The position numbers and the translations under genes are program-made. Shown one piece after another: positions 31,857 to 43,306 of a stretch of DNA of 64,000 nucleotides; position 1 is the stretch's first letter; every line of letters begins with the position of its first letter. Under the pieces are notes generated by a model. The model made no database searches and was not told where the DNA came from. It saw nothing but the letters and a program-made list of their open reading frames with translations. The stretch lies in the NCBI GenBank assembly GCA_010356995.1, contig ML996706.1, forward strand, positions 507,509 to 571,508. Reading direction: 5' to 3'. The stretch comes from Trichodelitschia bisporula. Lineage: Eukaryota; Ascomycota; Dothideomycetes; Phaeotrichales; Phaeotrichaceae.

Positions 31857-32387
31857 TCAGTCCCCCTTCGCCTTCGGACTCCCTGTCTGCCTCCCAATGA
31901 TGACACTCCCCGTAATAAGCAGCGCAGCTCCCAACCACCACTGAGGAGGCAGCCGCTCTCCAAACACCGCGACCCCAAGCAGCGCTGCGATGATAAAGTT
32001 AGACGACGTGTTAACAACATTTGCATGCACCGCTGACGGCGCCAGGGACAGGGCCCGAGTAAATAAGCCCCACATCACGCTGGAAAACAGAAAGGAGAGA
32101 GCAAAGACGACCTGAACCGGTTAGCTTGACCAAAAGTCCCCACATTAGAGTCTTACGCAGCGGATGCCATAGTCTATGGATGCATTAGAGGGCGTGGTTC
32201 CCAGAGCTTCGGCGATGGATGCTGCCCATGACGATGTGAGCTCATCCGTAGTCCTGAGACGAATGAGTAAAGATGAACCAGAGGCTTGGGAGACGAACAA
32301 TTTTGCAAAGACACCGTTAAATGCGGCGCAGGCCCCGCTTGCAAGGGCGATTACTTGCCAGGGGGTTTTTGTTGATGAATCGGCCAT
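31857..32387 (-). CDS. TMEM42-like EamA/DMT-fold membrane protein
   Basis: Exons 32157-32387 and 31857-32111 give 161 residues, the usual size of the TMEM42 family. It is a half-size drug/metabolite-transporter fold with about four membrane helices: VIALASGACAAFNGVFAKLFV, a VVFALSFLFSSVMWGLFTRAL helix after the splice, NFIIAALLGVAVFGE and WWLGAALLITGSVIIG. The motif VNTSSNFIIAALLG is the EamA signature. Substrate and membrane unknown; it would need to dimerise to make a transporter. The C-terminus (SPKAKGD) is cytosolic. Confidence 0.87.
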
Positions 32388-32734
32388 CTTTTGCTTCCTA
32401 TTTATCGGTGTTCATGAGCAACGATTTGCGAACATAGGGTCAGCCACTCGGGCCGGTGAAACTCCGTTCACATCGATGAGCAGTAAGGCACGATGACGAA
32501 GTTCAAAATATATACAATTTCATTCAATTTCATCTAGCGGGCTCCTCTGGTATCCATAAAGCCATCGGCTTTCTTGCCCACAAAACAAGGTATCTCGCGC
32601 CCATAACGCCATACACTTTTACACTCCCCATGCCTTTCGCTCCAGTCTGGGCCGCATGATAAATCGACGCCGGTTTGCCCTAAACGCCATAAAAAAACTG
32701 GAAGAGCAAAAGACCGCAGAAGAACTGCGGTTCC
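32388..32734. other. Intergenic region
   Basis: Promoter of the TMEM42-like gene and 3' UTR of TFIIA gamma. No other feature seen. Confidence 0.45.
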
Positions 32735-33194
32735 TTACGTCTCCCCAGGCTTCTTGCTGTTCATAGCGACGATTTTGATACGATCCGAATGCAGCATATT
32801 GTTGTTGTCCAACTTGAAGTTGATGTCCTTGATGATGAACGTCCACACCTCGTCACAGAACCGGTATGTGTCAAGGTGGCCCTACGAAGCAGCCCATTAG
32901 CAATTCCAACGATGACGTACACCGGCGCACTTCGCGCGCACCTTGAAGCTCATTCGCGCCTTGACACGCTCATTCAGCACCTCCGACACAATCCGATCGA
33001 AGTGCTGAAGCATCTTAATAGCGATCTGGGGATCGATACGGTCCTCTGTGATGTATAGATCAAGCGCATCGGTGAGAGCGGAACCGATACTGTGCCCGTT
33101 AGTCCTCGCGGTCTGCCCGCCGTTTCACATCATAGTACCTGCTGCGGCGGTAGAGCTCATAGAAGTGCTGCTGCGGCGGCGGTTGACCGGACAT
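32735..33194 (-). CDS. toa2: Transcription factor IIA small (gamma) subunit
   Basis: Exons 33139-33194, 32942-33089 and 32735-32881 give 116 residues. TFIIA gamma binds TFIIA alpha/beta and stabilises TBP on promoters. The N-terminal four-helix part reads [19 protein letters not shown] followed by [21 protein letters not shown], and the beta-barrel part [18 protein letters not shown] then [20 protein letters not shown]. These are near-universal motifs. Length matches Toa2. Divergent from vma16, with 238 bp between start codons. Confidence 0.95.
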
Positions 33195-33432
33195 GATGAA
33201 GTGAAAGTGGGGTAGAGAGGTTGGCGTTTGAAGGTAGTTCCAGACGACAGTGTTGCCGCCTCTGGCGACGTCGGAGATGCCAAGACACGTGAGCCACCCG
33301 TGTCTTTCGCCGGAGCAATCGCACCGCGCCCCCGAACCCTTGCAGGCATCAGAGGGGAGAGCAACACCAGCATCGGCGACAGCAACTGTTCATCTTTCCC
33401 ACCCACTGCTTCACGAGATATCTACGTCCAGG

Positions 33433-34221
33433 ATGGGTCTCATATATCCTGCTGGCGGCGCCACAGCTGCTTTGACTGTCATCGGCCTGTGTATGTCCCT
33501 GCGCCTTTTGTCCCGCGGGCGGCGAGCTAACAGCTTCAGACATGCTCTTCAATGGCGAGGGCGAGCAGTTCAACGTACGGACCTACTTTCACGCGCATTG
33601 TCAGTAGCTGACGTCTTCCCAGGTCGGCGCCTTCCTAGAGAGCATATCGCCCTACGCGTGGGCCGACATGGGCATCGGTCTGTGCATCGGTCTATCCGTC
33701 GTAGGAGCAGCATGGTACGCAGCACGCGCTCGCCATTACCGGACCAATCTGACAATATACAAGGGGAATCATGATTACTGGCGTGTCGATTCTAGGCGGC
33801 GGCGTCAAGGCCCCGCGCATACGAACCAAGAACCTGATCTCCATTATCTTCTGTGAAGTCGTCGCCATCTACGGCGTCATCATGTCCATCGTTTTCTCGG
33901 CTAAGATCGACGCGGTGCCCGCCGATCACGTACACTCGGCGAATAACTACTACACGGGGTTTGCGCTGTTTTGGGCGGGAATTACGGTGGGCATGTGTAA
34001 CTTGATTTGCGGCGTGTCGGTTGGTATCAATGGGAGCAGTGCGGCGCTGGCGGATGCGGCTGATCCTACGCTGTGAGTGTGGAGAGTATGTTTGCGGTTC
34101 TACGCTAACGCTGTATAGCTTCGTCAAGATCCTGGTTATTGAAATCTTCAGCTCCGTGCTGGGTCTGTTTGGGCTTATCATCGGGCTCCTCGTGTCGGGC
34201 AAGGCGCCAGACTTCGCATGA
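33433..34221 (+). CDS. vma16: V-type ATPase proteolipid subunit c''
   Basis: Exons 33433-33490, 33540-33574, 33623-33714, 33764-34072 and 34119-34221 give 198 residues. It is one of the rotor-ring proteolipids of the vacuolar proton pump. Order: helix 1 [12 protein letters not shown], the loop [23 protein letters not shown] (33540-33670 region), helix [40 protein letters not shown], the proton-binding Glu in [31 protein letters not shown], and the last helix [15 protein letters not shown]. Five-helix layout and length are typical of c''. Five exons, all introns 47-49 nt. Confidence 0.95.
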
Positions 34222-34616
34222 GACAGAAGGCAGAGGAAAATACAGGACAGCGGATATGTTGGAATGGGAGATCAGCCCTGGGGGCGCGAGTTGAGTAAGC
34301 GTTCATCAGCCGCGGGTGTAAGTCCAATTTCAAGGCGTTGGGAGCTACAAAGTCTCGGCCACCGCCGCGACTGGATTTGGGATTGGGCACGCGTAGAGCG
34401 TGAGGCAAGTGTACATATGTAGACCCGATAGCCGCTGTAACTTTACTGTTGGTAATTGAAGGCCAGGCACGGTTTCTTTGCACGGTTTGGCGGTTGCTTG
34501 CCCCACTGTTGCAATCCCGAGTTGTTCTACCCCGCAACCGGGGGTGGAGCATCACTCAGCGTTGGAGCTCTCGAGACCAGTCAACTCCCGACTGTGGATA
34601 ATCACATCGAAGCAAC
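34222..34616. other. Intergenic region vma16 / cnxE
   Basis: vma16 3' UTR and cnxE promoter. No further feature recognised. Confidence 0.45.
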
Positions 34617-36865
34617 ATGACGTCTAACACTCTCAAAGCTGCAATCCTGATCATTTCAGATACAGCGTCGGCCGATGCATCGACGGACAAGACCGCCCCC
34701 GTCTTGCGCGATGTCTTCAGCGAGCAAGAGCAAGGCGGGGCTACGTGGGAAGTCACCGACACAAAAATTGTCCCCGACGATGTCGACGAAATTCAACGGG
34801 CTATTAAACTCTGGGCCGATTTTGAGTCCCCGGTAAACTGTATCATCACGAGTGGCGGCACGGGGTTTGCGGTTAAGGACAGGACACCTGAAGTATGTCT
34901 TCTGCGGAGTTGATAATAGATACTAATGGTGCTAGGCGATCGAACCATTGATTCACAAACAAGCCAGTGGATTAGTGTACATCTTTCAGTCCCTATATAA
35001 CCCAGCTAATTGTTCTCCAGCCACGCCATGCTCTCCTCCTCCCTCACCGTCACGCCCTGTAACCCCCCCCCAGTCTCAGTATCAAGAGCTCATCCTAACA
35101 CCCAACCCAGTCGCCATGATGTCCCGCCCCGTAGCAGGCGTTCGGTACAAGACCCTAATCATCACCCTCCCCGGCTCACCCAAAGGCGCGAAGGAGAACC
35201 TCGAGTCCATCGTCAAGCTCCTGCCCCACGCGTGTATACAAGCCGCCGGCACGGATTCGAGGCAGATTCATGCTGGGGGGGTGAGGAAATTGGAGAAGGA
35301 GGCTGGTGTTGGAGATGGAGCGAGCTCAGCAGGTGCGTATCTCCTGAAAGGAGAGATTGAAACGCTTTTGAGCCAGTCTAACAGCCGCAGAACCCCGGCC
35401 TTCTCACGATCACTCCCACCATCACCACCACCACGGCCCTGGCGGCTTTCATCATGGTCCTAAGCCGCACACGAAACCGGAGTCCAATGACCCGTCTGCT
35501 GGTCCAACGCGCCGCGCCCGCATCTCGCCTTACCCCATGCTCTCCGTCTCCGACGCCCTGGCGCTAATCAACCAGCACACGCCGCCCCCAACCATTGCGA
35601 CTTTCCCAGTGGACGAAGAGCTTGTCGGCCACGTCCTATCCGGAGACGTCCGCGCAAACGAGGCCGTCCCCGCATTTCGCGCCAGCATCGTCGATGGCTA
35701 CGCCGTGCGCATCCCAGCATCAGGAGTGTTTGAGAAGGGTGTTTACCCGGTGGCGATGGTGAGCCATGCGCGGGGGGGTCAGGTGGGGGAGCTACAGGAG
35801 GGAAGTATAGCAAGGATAACGACGGGCGCTCCCCTACCGCCGGGCGCGAGTGCGGTGGTTATGGTTGAGGATACGGCGTTGAAGAGTGTAACGGGGGACG
35901 GGGGTGAGGAAGCAGAGGTTGAGATTTTAACGTCTGATATTAAGCCCGGGGAGAATGTGCGCGAGGTAGGCAGTGATGTCAAGGAAGGCGAGGTGATTAT
36001 GCGTAAGGGGGAAGGCATATCAGCAGTAGGGGGCGAACTCGGACTGCTTACTTCCGTGGGCCTGATGCAGGTGGTCGTGTACAAGAAACCTGTTGTTGGG
36101 ATCTTGAGCACGGGGGATGAGATCGTAGGCGCACGCTATGTACCCCTCCAGTACGGCGAAGTCCGCGACACGAATCGCCCGACGCTGCTCACCGCCGTCC
36201 GAGGGAGCGGCTTCGAGGCCATCGACCTCGGGATCGTATCTGACAAGTAAGTCTATCTCATTAGCACACCCACACCACTAACCGGCAGACCCGGCGCCCT
36301 CGAAAGCGTGCTGAGAGCCGCCCTCCGCCAAACCGACGTCCTGATCACGACCGGCGGCGTCTCAATGGGCGAGCTCGACCTACTCAAGCCGACGATCGAG
36401 CGTCAACTCGGCGGGACCATCCATTTTGGGCGCGTGGCCATGAAGCCTGGTAAGCCGACCACGTTCGCGAGCGTGGTGACGAAGAACGATCACGGCGACG
36501 ATGTCACCAAGCTTATTTTCAGCCTGCCGGGGAATCCGGCGAGCGCGATGGTTACGTTTCACCTGTTTGTGCTCCCAGCTTTGCATCAGATGAGTGGGAT
36601 TGAGCCTGCGGGTCTGCCGCGAGCGAAAGTCGTGCTTGATGAGAGGGTGCGGTGTGATAAGGAGAGAGCGGAGTATGTAAGGGTTGTTGCGTCGTGGGGT
36701 GCGGATGGGCGGTTGCATGTGCAGAGTACAGGGGGGCAGCGGAGTTCGCGGATTGGGAGCTTTAAGGGAGCGAATGCGTTGCTGTGTTTGCCGGCGAAGG
36801 AGGGGGTGTTGAGTAAGGGAGCTTTGGTTGATGCGCTTATCATGGGGAGGATTCATGGCTTGTAG
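34617..36865 (+). CDS. cnxE: Molybdenum cofactor synthesis protein CnxE (gephyrin type: adenylyltransferase-Mo insertase)
   Basis: Exons 34617-34892, 34936-34976, 35021-35058, 35111-35332, 35391-36246 and 36289-36865 give 669 residues. The fused enzyme adenylates molybdopterin and inserts molybdate, making cofactor for nitrate reductase and purine hydroxylase. N-terminal MogA-like domain (1-190): AAILIISDTAS, CIITSGGTGFAVKDRTPEA, MMSRPVAGVRYKTLIITLPGSPKGAKEN. A His-rich linker (HDHSHHHHHHGPGGFHHG) follows. C-terminal MoeA-like domain: VDGYAVRIPA, TTGAPLPPGASAVVMVEDT, VVGILSTGDEI, DTNRPTLLTA, TTGGVSMGELDLLKP, FGRVAMKPGKPTTFA and FSLPGNPASAMV. The order (Mog before Moe) is the fungal/animal one. 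Exons 2 and 3 are about 40 nt. Confidence 0.95.
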
Positions 36866-36889
36866 CATGGTCGATTTGTGCTATCGACG

Positions 36890-39760
36890 TTAAGTATGGA
36901 GAACTTGCCATCCTAACGATGTCCCGATCTCAGCCTTCCGAACGTTCGTCGAGAACCTTGCCGCTCTGATCATGGCGACGATGGCATCTTGTCTGGTTAG
37001 CAGCCCCTCCCCCCCCCCCATCGACGTGGTTTGGCTTTGCGTACCAAGTGTTTGTCAACTCGTTCCTTAGGCGCAGACGCCTCCCAGAACGTCAGAGCGG
37101 GCCGACTTGGTACTTCTGCGAATGCCGGTGGTCAGAACTCTACGTGTGGCTGGGTAACAAACTAACATGATTTTCGGACACGGGAACGTATACGTTCACC
37201 AGCGCCCTTATCATCTCCGCCGCCATCTCGCAGTTGCAGGATTCGGTGGTAAGGAGGGTGTCAAGCTCGAAGGTGCGAAGACACCTGTTGAGGTAGTTCC
37301 ACCATCTCTCCCAGTCTGACCCGTGCCTGGGCTGGGGCATGTCATTGACGCCTAATGGCTCGTCTTGATGCGAATCACGAAAGGGCATGATGGACAGTGT
37401 TGCGGGCAGTCGATCAGTGGAACTGAGATGCAGACTTGGTGTGGGTGTTCTGGTTGGAGGTGGTGGTGGGAGTGTGCAAACTGCAGATTGAAGTGAAGAC
37501 GAAGAGAGGAAGAGACTTTCAAGAATAAATACACGATGATGACAAGTATCTTCCTATGCTTCTTCCTCCCATCATGCTCACATTACATCATGCCCTTCCC
37601 AAGAGTAAGATGCTCCTTCCTGACATAACATTGTCCTGATCTCAGCCTTCCTCATATGCGTCGAGAAGTTTGCCGCACTGGCATCGTGGCGACGGCATCT
37701 TGTCTGGTTAGCAGTCCCCCGATCATTGACTTGGTTTTGTGTACCAAGTGTCAGTCGACTCATCTCTTCAGTCCATGTATGCGGACTCCAGCTCCTTCAT
37801 CATCTCAGCCGCCGTCTCGCAGTTAACGACTATGTACTTTCCGAGGCCAGTAAGACTCTCAGTAATCACGCACATAGCTTGGTTTTGATGGCAGTTCCAG
37901 TTTTTAAGCCGGTCCTCGTAGGGCGGTATTTTCTTCATTGGGTCGCTTTTCAGGTTTATAAGGCTTCGGTCTTGAGGAGCGTAGTGAGGTCTAAGGTGTC
38001 AAGACATATGTAGAGAAAATTCTCCCACAGTCCCAGTTTGAAGGGGACTGGAGCTTGGGTATATCATTTATGCCGTTCGGGGGGTAGTCCCAGAGGTGGC
38101 GAAGGGACATGATGGACAGCTTTGAGCAGTCGATCTTTGGAACTGAGAATGTGGATTGAGGTAATGACGAGGAGAAGAAGAGAGTCAGAGACTCTCAAGA
38201 CTTAAATACATGACGCCAAGTATCCTCGTTTGCTCCTGCCTCCCATCATGCTCACATTACATCATGCCGCTTCCCAAGAGTGATATGCTCCTTCACGACA
38301 TAACAACGCCCCTGCCTTATGTCTACATCATCGAGGAGCTTGCCGCTCTGACTATCGCGGCGATGACATGTCGTCCAGTTAAGCACCCTCCATACCGGCG
38401 TGATTTAGCTTTGTGTATGACAACTAAGTGCTCATCCACACCTCTGGTGGGGGTTCGTATACGGACTTCAGCTCCTCCATCATCTGAGCCGCCGTCTCGC
38501 AATTAGCAACCAATTGACGACCTCTTTCATTAAGACCCCAGGTAATCGCCGCCCTTGCGAGTTCCTGTTTTTTGTTCCAGTAGTCAAGCCGCTTTTCATA
38601 GGACCTGCTCCCTTCTCGGATTTCTCTTTCAGGTTTGCGGTATTTGATCTCGAGGACGTTGTCGAGGCGGTGGTCCCAAAATAACCGGCGGATGGAAATG
38701 TACCACTGAACCCAGTCTGCCTGGGATTCGAGCCTGGGAATATCGTCGATTTCGAATGGAGTGGGGCTTCTTGCGTTGGGATGGGACATGAGGGGCAGTC
38801 GATCTTTGAAACTGAGATGTAGACTTGGTGTGCGTGTTTAGGTTGGACGTGGTGGTGGGAGTCTCCCAGGGGCCTCTAACAGGTGCAAAGGCAACTGGGC
38901 AAACTGAAGATTGAGTGTAATGGCGAGGAGAAGAAGAAAGTCAGAGACTCTCAAGAATAAATACATGATGCCAAGTATCCTCGTTTGCTCCTTCCTCCTA
39001 TCATGCGCACATTACATCATGTTCAGCCTGTTCCTTCCTAACAGAACCATGCCCCTGCCTCATGTCCACATCATCGAGAACTTTGCCGCGCTGATTATCG
39101 CGGCGCTGGGATCTCGTCTGCTCGAGCGCTCCCTATCAGCGCGTCTCGGATTTGTGTACGAAGACCAAGTGCTCGTTGATACTTTCGGGGGCTTATACAC
39201 GGACTCTAGCTGATCCATCATCTCAGCCGCCGTCTTACATTTAGCAACTAATTGACGACCCCTTTCAGTGAGACCCTAGGTAATCGCTGCCATTCTGAGT
39301 TCCTGTTTTTGGTTCCACCTGTCAAGCCGGGCCTGGTAGGCCTTGTCATCTTCGTCGGGTCGCTTCACAGGTTTGTGGGCTTCGCCATAGGATTGTCTGG
39401 TATCGAGGAGGGGGTAGAGGGGAGTTCGCGCGAAAATATCTTTTCAACCAGTACTGCCATGTATTCCAGTCTTCTTGGGACATGAGCGCGGGAATTTCAT
39501 CGACCCGGACTGGGAATTCGCCTCTTGCATTGAGCCTTTCAGGGGCCGAGATCGGGGGTTTATCCCTCGGATTGAAAAAGGATAAGATGGACAGCTTTGT
39601 GTACAGTCGGTCTTTGGAACTGAGATGTAGAACTCGCTCGGAGCTGGCCTGTCGTCCCTCGCATTGAAAGCCCATGGCGTCACAGTGTACCCCTACGGGA
39701 AGTTTTAGCTGTGATCGGGATGTCCCATATTTTGACGTGTAATCAGTCACCTCTACGGAA
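36890..39760 (-). mobile_element. Tandem array of four ~700-bp units with Gag-like frames (Ty1/copia-type fossils)
   Basis: Four direct units begin near 36890, 37600, 38280 and 39010; shared landmarks (GTACCAAGTG; CAAGAATAAATACATGATG) recur every 670-760 bp. Each unit carries on the - strand a Gag-like frame; the clearest is 38424-38789 (121 codons), with W-W spacing as in ADWVQWYISIRRLF, ELARAAITWGLNERGRQLV and TAAQMMEELKSVYEP. This resembles the N-terminal part of copia-type Gag (UBN2/DUF4219-like). No protease, integrase, reverse transcriptase or flanking LTR was seen. One unit looks open across its Gag-like part; the others look broken. Strong divergence between units suggests an old duplication. 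It could also be a host gene family derived from Gag. Confidence 0.55.
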
Positions 39761-39781
39761 ATCTGCTACCAAAAAGTGCCT

Positions 39782-39855
39782 GATTGCAGTCGGAACCGTG
39801 CGATTGCAGTGAGAAACCGTTCGATTGCAGTGAGAAACCGTTCGATTGCAGTGCG
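39782..39855 (+). repeat. 21-bp tandem repeat, about 3.5 copies
   Basis: GATTGCAGTGAGAAACCGTTC starts at 39802 and 39823, with a variant copy at 39782 and a partial one at 39844. It lies just past the Gag-like array in a gene-free stretch that runs to 40453. Confidence 0.9.
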
Positions 39856-40453
39856 TGCCACGAGGACGTCGAAAAACAGGGGAATTACAGCTAAAATGTA
39901 CCGTATCGAACATGATAGGCAGTTCTGTGTACAGTCGGTCTCTGGAACTGAGAGGTGGATTTGGTTGGGGTTGGAGTGGGTGCTGAGAATCTCCCATTTA
40001 ACACCTCACCAGCGAACGCATCGTTTGAAGGCCACCTGGAAAAAGTCATGGCGGGCTCCGTTTGCATACATCACCCGGCAGGGCAGCCATGACTTTGTCA
40101 CGGGGTCCTGGGTTACCGCCGCGATCGGAGGATACGTCACTTGATGCAGGGACGCGACGAGGTCTCGCGTTGGAGCTGCAAATTCTTCTTCACGGGCAAA
40201 CGGCCATCTTTAGACCTTGCCATTTCTTCTAACGGGATCCTACCTGGACGGATACCGGACTCATTCAGCTGCTTCTATCCGTCATTCAGCTGCGGCTGCG
40301 CGCTTCGGGACCGGATGGAAGCGCGGCGTCCGTGGAGAGCTTAACCACAGTATTTCGTTAGCGGCCACGAAGACAGGTAGGGTGTAGAGACAGAGCCAGT
40401 TCTCATCATTTGCTTAGAGCCTCAACTCAAGCCAAAGGGGAGGCTACTCCGCC
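39856..40453. other. Intergenic region upstream of the Zip2-like gene
   Basis: Promoter side of the next gene. A stretch CTGTGTACAGTCGGTCTCTGGAACTGAGA (39924-39952) resembles the leader of the Gag-like units upstream, so the array's edge may reach about 40000. No gene seen. Confidence 0.4.
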
Positions 40454-43247
40454 ATGGACGGCCTCAAACCCGAGAAACCCTCCATGGTTGCCTTCGCTCG
40501 GTTCCACGGGCTTACCGTAGACTACTTTTCCCAGGATCCACTGGGTTCGCTCATCCTACCGGAGAAGATAAACAATGGCCCAGAACCACTTAATCCGCTG
40601 GAGGGCGTCTTCACGATCCCAATCTCGGCTGGCGGTTTGTTGTCGGCGCGACTGGAGGCTCCTCGCGAGGCGGCCTTGTTCCTGAGATCGGTTATTGTCC
40701 CCCCGGAGCCGGCGCCGTGGCTTGAAGACGACCTGCCGAAGGGTCTTGAGATTGTAAAACTCAAGCTGGAGGAGCCGATCCTGCGGACGGACAATGAACT
40801 CGATGTGCTGCATTTCGGGCGTAGAGCCGTGCCTGATTTTGCGAGTATGCCATTCCAAAAGGTTCGCGTGGATGAGGAGAACGACGAAGGACTCTCGTGG
40901 CCTAGTGGGTATGTTCGACTGGAACAGCAATGTCAAAAGGTGGCGCGCTTGGAACGTCTCGCTATTCCCAAGGAGGCGTTCTTGTTTCTCCAGAGTGTGT
41001 TGGTGGATGATGTCTCCGCGAGTGATGAAGAGGCTTTCTTCGCTGTAGAGTCCGAGTACCAGGTCTGTTCATTGACTGAGAGTGCCATGTGCTTATGCGG
41101 CTAGGATCGAGCGTCAGCGGTTGCGATACCGGTTACGCCACCATTGCTCCCCTTGAGTCCCAAGCTGTCTCCATTCGAGCCGGAACCTGCAGCGTACGAT
41201 CTCGAGCTCTCAGACGAGCCAGAAGACCCATTCGCCAATGAACTGGAAGTCATCGAGGCGTATCTAGCAAAAGAGGACGCAATCATGCCACCTGGCCTCG
41301 GAAGCGATGACCTGTCCTCCATCAACAGTTCCAACATCGGCGTCTTCTATCCACCCCTCGACCCTCGCTCCGAACCCGGCATCCAATCCCCACCAAAACG
41401 CAAGCTCAGCGACCTTAAAATCGACGTCCCACTCACCCCACCCATTCCCTCCACCCCCACAAAGCGCGCCAAAACAGTCCACTTCCCCGAGCTGCTGCAC
41501 GAGATTATCGGCGAATCCGCGCCCGAGCGCTCAACTCCCGAGCCCTCATCCGAAGACCCGGTCTTTCAAGCCCTCGCTCCCCTTGCCGCATCCGCTGAGC
41601 AGGATATCGCGAATGAGCGCCTCCACGACGCAGACTCGCTGCTACGAGTCGATGTAGCGGTGCTGGACTTCACGCCGCCGATTCCGCCATGGAAGCGTCT
41701 CGGTCGTAGAGCGCGTGGCAAGCACCCCGAGGGCGCGACGGAGATGGACTGTCAGCGGCGCTTGCTGCAGGAAGTTAAGAGCCGGGAGCTCAAGGACGCG
41801 GAGCGCTGGCACGGTATATCTAAGGTGGAGCGCCAGCTGACGTGGAGTCCCTTTCCGGCGGATTTGGCGCGGGGCGCCGCGGAGGAGAGGATTGAGGAGG
41901 AGAGGTACCTCGCGGTTGTGATGGATGATATGACGCTCGAGGGCGTGGTTACGAGTGAGGATCTTACGTGGAAGTTGGAGGGGTTGAGGGTGTTGGATGA
42001 AGATGAGGAGGAGAGTGATATCGAGATTGACGAAGAGCTGGAGAAGCAAGGGTTTGAGGCCTTGATCAAGAAGAGGAAAAGGGAGATGGAAGAGGAGGGG
42101 GAGGTTCATGCGGCGCAGGAGAAGAGGCGGCCGAGAGAGCTGGAGAGACGTCTTGATGAACCGAGACGCCTTGATGAATCGGCAAGACCGTCAACTGAAG
42201 CGCAAAGGACCGGCCAACGACAGTGTGCGGCCACGGTACAACCCCGCCTCCAAAGACTAGGAACCTTCTCAACCTCGACCGCCCTCGCCAGCTTTCTCCA
42301 AAGCATGGGCGCGCCCGTCCCAGCACCAGCACCACCTCCGCCTCCGCCTCCAAAACCAGTATCGAAGCCAAAACCAGCCGTCGAACCACGCCCTCCCTCT
42401 CCACCCCCAGCACCCTCCCTCTCCCTCCCTCCCCTCCCCTCCCCCGTCCCAACCGCATCATTCATAATCTCCACCCACCTCTACCGCACCCACCGCCCCC
42501 TCCTCCGGCACATATCCTCCCTGTACCCCACCGCCACCCTCATCGAACGCGACTTCGCAGCCGACGACCCGCTCGACCCCCCAGACGCAGATATCCTCCT
42601 CTCCCCTGCTTGTGGACTGGTGCTTACGTCCATCGCGCACTTGAAGCAGCGCCCGCTGCCCGGGCAGGCGCGGACGAGGACGCGGACGGTGCTCGGGCGG
42701 ATCGCCCGGCTGGTGGGAAGGTGGGAGCGGCTCATCGTGCTTGTGAACGGGGAGACGGGGATGGCTGATGCAGGGGACGTGGATGCGCTGAACGAGTTGA
42801 GCGTTTTTGCGAACGGCTTGGAGGGTGATGTTCAAGTTGTGTACGTCCCTGGTGCGGAGGTCGAGGCCGCGGGTGTAGTGGTTAGGTTTATGGCGGTGTA
42901 TGGCAAGGGGGAGAGGGCGGATTTGCTTGAGGTTGAGACGCAGGTATGTGCCCCTTTATCGTTGGGATGGTAAGCTGATGAAGGAGTGGGAGCGGTTCCT
43001 CCGAAGAGTCGGGCTTAATGCGTGCGCGGCGCAGGCGGTGCTTTTTGCGCTTCGGGTGCCGAGGGAGGATGAGAAGGTGGAGGGGAGTGGTAATGCGGAG
43101 ATGCGGAGTGGAGGGGTGTATGGCCTTAGGGCGTTCCTGGCGATGGAGCCTTGGGAAAGGGTGAGGCAGTTTTGCGGGATGATGGGGGGGGAGAGGGTGT
43201 TGCGATGCGTGAGCAGGTGTCTCGAGGGAGAGATTGACGGGATATAG
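40454..43247 (+). CDS. Large protein with XPF-like and helix-hairpin-helix C-terminus (Zip2/SHOC1-like)
   Basis: Exons 40454-41062, 41105-42943 and 42984-43247 give 903 residues; the introns are only 42 and 40 nt. The N-terminal half has conserved-looking blocks (FHGLTVDYFSQDPL, FLRSVIVPPEPAPWLEDDLP), an acidic linker (SDEPEDPFANELEVIEAY), TPPIPPWKRLGRRARG, and a charged helix region. After a Pro-rich spacer comes an alpha/beta domain: FIISTHLYRTHRPLLRHI, ADILLSPACGLVLTSI, ERLIVLVNGE, VQVVYVPGAEVEAAGVVVRF. The last exon has WERFLRRVGLNACAAQAVL and GLRAFLAMEPWERVRQFCGM, a likely tandem HhH. This layout is that of Zip2/SHOC1, the XPF-like ZMM protein of meiotic crossover. No ERKX3D nuclease motif was seen. 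The assignment is inference from layout, not from a clear family signature. Confidence 0.8.
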
Positions 43248-43306
43248 AGCGTGATCTAGCTCGGATAGTGTTGAGGTTGAATCGAAGCGCCGAAGTAGGT
43301 GATGTA

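Noticed and set aside
36890-39760. Complete LTR retrotransposon
   Set aside because: No terminal repeats, primer-binding site or pol-type domains seen; only Gag-like units.
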